In this document: piece after piece, positions 6,166 through 11,060 of the stretch
Position numbering within the stretch: the first letter of the stretch is position 1
Layout: the number at the start of each line of letters is the position of its first letter
Assembly: GCA_017427625.1 (NCBI GenBank)
Contig: JAFRSL010000142.1
Coordinates: forward strand, 1 to 11,060
From: Synergistaceae bacterium
GTDB taxonomy: Bacteria; Synergistota; Synergistia; Synergistales; Aminobacteriaceae
DNA: 11,060 nucleotides
Direction of reading: 5' to 3'
The notes under the pieces: model-generated
Database searches by the model: none
Told to the model about the DNA's origin: nothing
The model's input: only the letters and a program-made list of their open reading frames with translations
Program-made: the position numbers and the translations under genes

Positions 6166-7131
6166 TTACTCGAACATCGCGCTTATAGGTTCCTCACAGT
6201 GAACCCTCTTTATCGCCTCAGCAAACGCTGGCGCAATCGAAAGCTGAAGTATCTTGCCGATCTTCTTCTCCGGCGGAAGCGGTATAGTGTCCGAGAATAT
6301 CAGCCTCTCAATCGCTGACTTCCCTATGTTCTCAAGCGCATTCCCCGAAAGTACAGCATGTGTGGCGCACGCAAATACCCTCTTGCTCCCGCGCTCCATA
6401 AGTCCGTCGGCAGCATGGCATATCGTTCCCGCCGTGTCGATTATGTCATCAACGAGAATCGCTGTCCTCCCCTTTATGTTGCCCACGATGTCCATGACTT
6501 CGGACTTGTTCGCAACGTCATGGGAACGCCTCTTGTCTACAATCGCAATGTCAACATTCAGCTTCACAGCAAACTTCCTTGCCCTCGCTACTCCACCAGT
6601 GTCAGGAGAAACTACAACAACATTCCCGGCCTTCAGATCGTCGGCAAGAAACTCCTTGAAGTACCCCGCAAAAAGATTCATCGCCGTCAAATGATCCACA
6701 GGTATGTCGAAAAACCCCTGTATCTGCCCAGCATGAAGATCCGCCGTTATAACCCTGTCAACTCCGCCGTGAGCGAGAAGATTCGCCACAAGTTTCGCGG
6801 TGATTGGCTCTCTGGGCTTGGCCTTCCTGTCCTGTCGGCAATAACCGAAGTAAGGGATCACAGCGTTCACGTAATGAGCCGATGCACGTTTCACAGCGTC
6901 CGCCATAATCAGCAAGTTCATGATGTTCTCGTTCGTTGGTGAACACGTAGGCTGTATGATGAATACGTCAGCCCCCCTAACACTCTCGTTGAACCTGAGT
7001 CCTGTCTCGCCGTCCGAAAACTTGAAGCTCTTGACATCAGCAAGCGGCATTCCAAGCTCATCGCATACTTTCTGTGCAAACTCAGGGTGCGAATTTCCTG
7101 ATATTATCTTGAGACCGTTCCCTCTGGACAT
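6166..7131 (-). CDS. prs: Ribose-phosphate pyrophosphokinase (PRPP synthetase)
   Basis: Prs makes 5-phosphoribosyl 1-pyrophosphate from ribose 5-phosphate and ATP for purine, pyrimidine, histidine, tryptophan and NAD synthesis. Its 321 residues are typical of the class I bacterial enzyme. Motifs are FSDGETGLRFNESVRG (38-53), the ATP-binding RQDRKAKPREPI (99-110), DLHAGQIQGFFDIPVDHL (131-148) with the catalytic-region His133, and VVVSPDTGG. The flexible-loop residues Lys200/Arg202 in VDKRRS and the PRPP loop VDDIIDTAGT (227-236) are also present. The ATG lies 2 nt after the glmU stop with AAGGGGAG 9 nt before it, so the two genes are coupled. glmU-prs adjacency is widespread in bacteria (gcaD-prs in Bacillus). 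A strong terminator follows. Confidence 0.97.
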   Translation of the reverse strand: MSRGNGLKIISGNSHPEFAQKVCDELGMPLADVKSFKFSDGETGLRFNESVRGADVFIIQPTCSPTNENIMNLLIMADAVKRASAHYVNAVIPYFGYCRQDRKAKPREPITAKLVANLLAHGGVDRVITADLHAGQIQGFFDIPVDHLTAMNLFAGYFKEFLADDLKAGNVVVVSPDTGGVARARKFAVKLNVDIAIVDKRRSHDVANKSEVMDIVGNIKGRTAILVDDIIDTAGTICHAADGLMERGSKRVFACATHAVLSGNALENIGKSAIERLIFSDTIPLPPEKKIGKILQLSIAPAFAEAIKRVHCEEPISAMFE

Positions 7132-7133
7132 TG

Positions 7134-8528
7134 TTACTTCTCCCCTTCTGTGGTTGCTTGATGATGATGGTTACGTAATGACCAGTCCGCGATATTCTTC
7201 TGCCTTGCACGTCCTACTCCAAGAGAATTTTCCGGGACCTTCTGCGTTATCACAGACCCCGCCGCTGTAGCCGCACCGTCCTCAACTTCCGCCGGCGCAA
7301 CAAACATCGTGTTCGAGCCTATGAAACAGTTGTTGCCGATTACAGTCTTGTGCTTCTTCTCACCGTCATAGTTGCACGTGATACTTCCCGCGCCTATGTT
7401 AACGTCATGGCCGAGCGTTGCGTCTCCCATGTATGATAAGTGAGGGACTTTGCTTCCTTCGCCGATAGTTGAGTTCTTAAGCTCGACGAATTTCCCGGCG
7501 AATGCTCCAGCCTCAAGGACAGTGTTATCACGAATGTAACAGAATGGCCCGGCCTTTGAGTGGTCGCGTAGGGTGCTGTTCTCGATTACGGCGTAGGCAA
7601 TGACATGGACATTCTCGCCGATTACCGCGTTAGTCAGGATTGACCCCGAGCCTATGACGCTGCCACTGCCGATTTTGCTTTTTCCCCAAATCTGAACGTT
7701 CGGCATTATCGTTACGTCGGGCATCAGTACAACGTCAGCACCAATATATACCGTCTCAGGGTCAAGAATCCTCACTCCCTCACTGAGCCAGTCAGCAAGA
7801 ATCTCGTGCCTCATAACTTTTGAGACATGTGCGAGTTCAGCCTGAGTGTTCACGCCCTGCATCTCCTCCTCCGGCATTATGAATGCTCCTGTTGACATTC
7901 CCGCGTCATTCATGAGGCCGAGTGCGTCGGTGATGTAGTATTCTTTCTGAGCGTTGTTGTTGGTGATTGAGTCTATGATGGAAAGAAGTGATTTTACCCT
8001 GAATGCGTAACAGCCTGCGTTTACCTCGCGGATTTTGCGCTGTTCCTGTGATGCGTCCTTGTACTCGATGATTGAGACGGAATTTTCACCCCGTATGATT
8101 CGGCCGTATGCTCCGGGATTTTCGGCCTCGAACGTTATCACCGTACAGTCGTTTTTCCCTGATGACGAGATCAATTCGCGGAGACTTTCGGGTCTCATCA
8201 GGGGAACGTCGCCGTTGAGGACTACGAGAGAGTCATAGTTCCGCCACCATTCACGGGCTGACTTAACCGCGTGCCCTGTGCCTAACTGCTCATGCTGCCA
8301 TAGAATTTTTACGTCTGGGAATTTTGTGGTTATGTACGATTCAACTTCCTCGCCGCCCGAACCTACTAAGACGGCCATGTTCTCTGGTGATACTCCTGCT
8401 GACTTTGCGTTTCGTATTACATAATCAATAATCGGACTGTCTAAAACGGGCTGCAAAACTTTCGGGATCGCGCTCTTCATTCTCGTGCCTTTTCCGGCGG
8501 CCATTATGAGAACGCAGAGATTATCCAT
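7134..8528 (-). CDS. glmU: Bifunctional GlmU: GlcN-1-P acetyltransferase / GlcNAc-1-P uridyltransferase
   Basis: GlmU makes UDP-GlcNAc, the precursor of peptidoglycan and lipid A. The C-terminal domain acetylates glucosamine 1-phosphate with acetyl-CoA and the N-terminal domain adds UMP from UTP. From the ATG at 8528 it has 464 residues, near the usual length. The N-terminal domain shows LIMAAGKGTRM (7-17) with Lys23 of IPKVL, EQLGTGHAV and NGDVPL. The C-terminal half is a left-handed beta-helix of hexapeptide repeats, with GKFVELKNSTIGEG, PHLSYMGDATLG carrying the catalytic-type His, and NIGAGSITCNYDGEKKHKT. A GTG four codons upstream is possible, but it would place the AGAGGTG binding site inside the gene, so the ATG with that site 9 nt away is preferred. 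The gene lies 28 nt after tRNA-Gln and is probably co-transcribed with it. Confidence 0.97.
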   Translation of the reverse strand: MDNLCVLIMAAGKGTRMKSAIPKVLQPVLDSPIIDYVIRNAKSAGVSPENMAVLVGSGGEEVESYITTKFPDVKILWQHEQLGTGHAVKSAREWWRNYDSLVVLNGDVPLMRPESLRELISSSGKNDCTVITFEAENPGAYGRIIRGENSVSIIEYKDASQEQRKIREVNAGCYAFRVKSLLSIIDSITNNNAQKEYYITDALGLMNDAGMSTGAFIMPEEEMQGVNTQAELAHVSKVMRHEILADWLSEGVRILDPETVYIGADVVLMPDVTIMPNVQIWGKSKIGSGSVIGSGSILTNAVIGENVHVIAYAVIENSTLRDHSKAGPFCYIRDNTVLEAGAFAGKFVELKNSTIGEGSKVPHLSYMGDATLGHDVNIGAGSITCNYDGEKKHKTVIGNNCFIGSNTMFVAPAEVEDGAATAAGSVITQKVPENSLGVGRARQKNIADWSLRNHHHQATTEGEK

Positions 8529-8556
8529 GACTTGCCTCACCTCTCGTATAATCGTG

Positions 8557-8630
8557 TGGCTGGGATGGATGGATTCGAACCATCATTACAGGATCCAAAG
8601 TCCCGCGTCCTGCCTTTGGACGACATCCCA
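8557..8630 (-). tRNA. tRNA-Gln (anticodon UUG)
   Basis: The minus strand folds into a complete cloverleaf of 74 nt with CCA encoded. The acceptor stem TGGGATG/CATCCCA has the U1-A72 pair typical of tRNA-Gln. The D stem is GTCC/GGAC, the anticodon stem CGGGA/TCCTG with one G-T pair and loop CTTTGGA, and the T arm GATGG-TTCGAAT-CCATC. The discriminator is G, then CCA. Anticodon TTG reads CAA and, by wobble, CAG. It sits between ftsH and glmU. Confidence 0.97.
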
Positions 8631-8643
8631 ACAGAACACACTA

Positions 8644-8672
8644 ATTATTGCCCATTACTCCCAACTCGTCAA
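8644..8672 (-). promoter_or_regulatory. Predicted promoter of the tRNA-Gln-glmU-prs operon
   Basis: TTGACG (8667-8672) and AATAAT (8644-8649) are separated by exactly 17 bp; each matches consensus at five of six positions. The predicted start is near 8637, only about 7 nt before the mature tRNA. The -35 box begins one base beyond the ftsH stop codon. No terminator separates ftsH from it, so some read-through from ftsH is also likely. Confidence 0.75.
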
Positions 8673-8673
8673 G

Positions 8674-10644
8674 TTATGCGAGAAAATCTCTTCCAGTTTT
8701 GGGGAGCATGTCCACCCTTATGTCCGGCATTTCGGGAACATCAGGGGCATTTTTTGCGCCTTCCTGCGATTTTTGAAGCTCGACGCTTGCTGAGGACTGC
8801 GAATTTTCTTCCATGAGGCGGTCAAATTCCTCTGCGTCAATAATCTCACGCTCAAGAAGTACCCCCGCAATCTTGTCCATGAGTTCGCGCCTTGCTGTGA
8901 GAATTTCCTTTGCGTTCTCGTAGCATTCGTCGATTATGGCCTTGACTTCCTGGTCGATCTTGTACGCAACTTCCTCGCTGTAATTCCTGTCCTCTGAAAT
9001 GTCGCGCCCCAAGAAAATTTCCTCGCGTTTGTTCCCAAGTTTCACTAGACCGATTACCTCACTCATTCCAAGCTGTGTAACCATCTGACGAGCTGTCTGC
9101 GTTGCCCTCTCAAGGTCATTCGCCGCACCGCTGGTTACGTCGTTGAAGACAATTTCCTCGCTGACCCTTCCGCTTAGGAGGATTGCGATTCTGTTCATGA
9201 GTTCGGATTTCGACATTAAGAATCTGTCCTCTTCCGGGAGCTGTAACGTGTAGCCTAGTGCCGCGTGTCCTCTTGGGATTATCGAGATTTTGTGTACTGG
9301 GTCTGAACCCGGAAGGATTTTTGCAACAATCGCGTGCCCTGTCTCATGGTAGGCGATGATTTTGCGCTCACGGTCATTGAGGATTCGGCTCTTTCGTTCC
9401 GGGCCGGCCATGACGCGCTCGATGCCTTCTTCTAAATCTTCCATCGCAATTTTGTCCCGGCCATTACGCGCCGCCAGCAGTGCGCCCTCGTTCACGAGAT
9501 TCTCCAAGTCTGCGCCGACAAGTCCCGGAGTTCTCCTCGCAAGTATCCCAACGTCAACATCGTCAGCAAAAGCCTTGTCCTTCATGTGGACTTTCAGGAT
9601 CTCCTCGCGTCCCTTAACGTCAGGGCGGTCAACCGTAATGTGTCGGTCGAAACGTCCCGGCCTCAATAATGCGGGGTCAAGAATATCCGGCCTGTTAGTC
9701 GCCGCAATTACTATAGTGCTTGTGTTCTCGTCGAAACCGTCAAGCTCAACGAGGAACTGGTTGAGTGTCTGCTCGCGCTCATCGTGGCCGCCTCCGAGTC
9801 CCGCGCCCCTGTGCCGGCCTACTGCGTCCATCTCGTCAATGAAGATGATACAGGGCTGGTACTTTTTTGCCTGCTCGAAGAGATCCCTCACCCTCGCTGC
9901 TCCGACACCAACGAACATTTCAACGAAGTCAGAGCCGCTCGAACTGAAGAACGGTACATCAGCCTCACCCGCAGCTGCACGAGCAAGCAGAGTCTTTCCT
10001 GTTCCGGGAGGGCCTACTAGGAGTACGCCTTTGGGGACTCTTGCACCGAGCTTCTTGAACTTCTCAGGGTCTTTCAGGAAATGTATGACCTCCTGAAGTT
10101 CCTCCTTCGATTCATCACAGCCAGCAACGTCAGCAAATGTAACCTTCGGCTTGTTGTCGAGGAAGAGTTTCGCCTTGCTGCGTCCGAACGCCATGATTCG
10201 ACCGCCACCTCCCTGCATGTTGTTGAGGAAGTATACCCATACGCCTATGAGTAAGAGCGTCGGGAAAAGCGAGGTCATCAGCGATACTACCCACGTGTTC
10301 TTCTGGGGTGCCTCAATCGTAACCATTATGCCCTTTGAAGCCGCCTTGTCCGCCAAGCCTGCAACATCGAGGCCGTATGTCAGGAATCTCTGGCCGCTGT
10401 GAAGTTCGCCCTGAATTGTCGCTGAACTTGACTCGCCAGGTACGGTGTTGTTGCGGATTTGGAGAATGCGAATGTTCCCTGCGTCCAAGTCCTTGAGGAA
10501 CTGGCTGTAACTGATTTCGTCATATTGCTTCTGGACTTCTTCGGGTGTCAGGAACGTGTTGACCATCGTAACGACAACGAGAACTAACACGAGATAAAGT
10601 CCGAGATTTTTTACCACTTTGCTCAAATTAAAACCTGCCTTCAT
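8674..10644 (-). CDS. ftsH: ATP-dependent zinc metalloprotease FtsH
   Basis: FtsH is a hexameric, membrane-anchored AAA+ protease that degrades misfolded or surplus membrane proteins and short-lived regulators. All parts are present in 656 residues: first span (about 13-31), extracytoplasmic domain (33-118), second span (119-140) and [15 protein letters not shown] linker. The ATPase has Walker A GPPGTGKT (211-218), pore loop MFVGVGA (243-249), Walker B IIFIDE (266-271) and the second region of homology [20 protein letters not shown] (315-334). The protease site is HETGH (433-437) with third zinc ligand Asp510; the more common form is HEAGH. The C-terminal tail of about 40 residues is variable. 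The ATG at 10642-10644 has no ribosome binding site upstream. A TTG at codon 7, preceded by AAGGCAGG, is a possible alternative and would remove six residues. It diverges from rlmN. Confidence 0.97.
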   Translation of the reverse strand: MKAGFNLSKVVKNLGLYLVLVLVVVTMVNTFLTPEEVQKQYDEISYSQFLKDLDAGNIRILQIRNNTVPGESSSATIQGELHSGQRFLTYGLDVAGLADKAASKGIMVTIEAPQKNTWVVSLMTSLFPTLLLIGVWVYFLNNMQGGGGRIMAFGRSKAKLFLDNKPKVTFADVAGCDESKEELQEVIHFLKDPEKFKKLGARVPKGVLLVGPPGTGKTLLARAAAGEADVPFFSSSGSDFVEMFVGVGAARVRDLFEQAKKYQPCIIFIDEMDAVGRHRGAGLGGGHDEREQTLNQFLVELDGFDENTSTIVIAATNRPDILDPALLRPGRFDRHITVDRPDVKGREEILKVHMKDKAFADDVDVGILARRTPGLVGADLENLVNEGALLAARNGRDKIAMEDLEEGIERVMAGPERKSRILNDRERKIIAYHETGHAIVAKILPGSDPVHKISIIPRGHAALGYTLQLPEEDRFLMSKSELMNRIAILLSGRVSEEIVFNDVTSGAANDLERATQTARQMVTQLGMSEVIGLVKLGNKREEIFLGRDISEDRNYSEEVAYKIDQEVKAIIDECYENAKEILTARRELMDKIAGVLLEREIIDAEEFDRLMEENSQSSASVELQKSQEGAKNAPDVPEMPDIRVDMLPKTGRDFLA

Positions 10645-10648
10645 TTTG

Positions 10649-10659
10649 TGATATATAAT
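10649..10659 (+). promoter_or_regulatory. Predicted extended -10 promoter of rlmN
   Basis: TGATATATAAT on the plus strand contains TATAAT (10654-10659) and has no clear -35 box. The predicted start is near 10666, about 32 nt before the rlmN ATG. It is identical to the 11-mer in front of the toxin-antitoxin module and faces the ftsH promoter. Confidence 0.5.
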
Positions 10660-10670
10660 GAATTACAACG

Positions 10671-10679
10671 ATTATAGCA
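10671..10679 (-). promoter_or_regulatory. Predicted extended -10 promoter of ftsH
   Basis: TGCTATAAT on the minus strand is a perfect extended -10 box; the -35 region would fall over the rlmN start codon and is poor (ATAGAA). The predicted start is near 10664, giving a leader of about 20 nt without a ribosome binding site. Confidence 0.55.
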
Positions 10680-10697
10680 GAGGAGAAGTAAATTTCT

Positions 10698-11060
10698 ATG
10701 ATATATGACGCTTTAGAATTATCGCTTAATGATTGGCAGATGTTATTTTCAGAGTGGGGAGAGCAAAAATTCCGTGCCTCACAGGTCTGTCAATGGATAT
10801 ACGCAAAGAAAGAATTTACTTACGACGGAATGACAAACCTAAGCAAGAGCCTCCGCGAAAAGTTACACAATGATGTCGTTATGGGCTTCCCAGTCATGAT
10901 ACGTCAGCAGGTTTCAAAGGATGGTACGCGAAAATTCCTTTGGCAGCTCAACGACGGCGCAAAAATCGAGTCCGCCCTCCTCAATCACGGCGGCCACAAG
11001 ACAGCCTGCATATCATCACAGGCGGGGTGTCCATTAAAATGTTCGTTCTGCGAGACTGGA
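10698..11060 (+). CDS. rlmN: RlmN, dual-specificity 23S rRNA/tRNA adenine-C2 methyltransferase (N-terminal part)
   Basis: RlmN is a radical-SAM enzyme that methylates C2 of A2503 in 23S rRNA and of A37 in some tRNAs, including tRNA-Gln in E. coli. The first 121 residues are visible and the gene runs off the right edge. The N-terminal domain (EQKFRASQVCQWIYAKKEF, MTNLSKSLREKL) and VSKDGTRKFLWQLNDGAKIE are typical. The iron-sulfur cluster motif CxxxCxxC appears as CPLKCSFCETG at 111-121 after SSQAG. RlmN is preferred over Cfr on context and general sequence. The ATG at 10698 has GAGGAG 12 nt upstream, slightly long but the only good site. The promoter lies in the 53-bp gap shared with ftsH. Confidence 0.92.
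   Translation, partial: MIYDALELSLNDWQMLFSEWGEQKFRASQVCQWIYAKKEFTYDGMTNLSKSLREKLHNDVVMGFPVMIRQQVSKDGTRKFLWQLNDGAKIESALLNHGGHKTACISSQAGCPLKCSFCETG

Noticed and set aside
8485..8816. Plus-strand frames of 94-102 codons across tRNA-Gln
   Set aside because: They run through the complement of a complete tRNA gene and the ends of glmU and ftsH.
9356..10096. 246-codon open frame on the plus strand opposite ftsH
   Set aside because: It is antisense to the strongly conserved AAA+ domain and has a Ser/Arg/Pro-rich translation with no family features or ribosome binding site.

Overview
The window is about 11 kb of a bacterial chromosome, mostly conserved housekeeping genes on the minus strand with two accessory insertions. 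A Gram-negative-type anaerobe is suggested, and the phylum Synergistota is my best guess. This rests on general resemblance: separate short SecD and SecF, an ftsH / tRNA-Gln / glmU / prs order, mid-range GC, and Sec-exported glycine-zipper proteins. I could not test it by any search.

Reading the minus strand from high to low coordinates, there are four transcription blocks. (1) ftsH (8674-10644) diverges from a partial rlmN on the plus strand at the right edge; their predicted promoters face each other in a 53-bp gap. (2) tRNA-Gln(UUG), glmU and prs (6166-8630) start from a good promoter lying directly after the ftsH stop codon and end at a strong intrinsic terminator at 6127-6150. (3) An accessory operon of three small secreted glycine-zipper proteins (4454-5830) follows a leader of about 180 nt that holds repeated heptamers and a candidate 32-residue ORF. 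(4) eno, ridA, yajC, secD and secF (1-3681) form a tight operon, with two TAATG stop/start overlaps, running off the left edge.

Between blocks 3 and 4, on the plus strand, lies a YafQ-type toxin-antitoxin module (3810-4332). Its antitoxin looks like only the toxin-binding half of a RelB/DinJ protein, without the N-terminal ribbon-helix-helix domain. The toxin probably starts at a TTG with an ideal ribosome binding site inside the antitoxin gene. The module and the glycine-zipper operon converge on a pair of oppositely oriented hairpins at 4364-4437.

The housekeeping genes cover protein export (YajC-SecD-SecF), glycolysis (enolase), enamine/imine clean-up (RidA), UDP-GlcNAc synthesis (GlmU), PRPP synthesis (Prs), membrane protein quality control (FtsH) and rRNA/tRNA methylation (RlmN). 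The least explained parts are the glycine-zipper operon with its leader and the unusual toxin-antitoxin pair.
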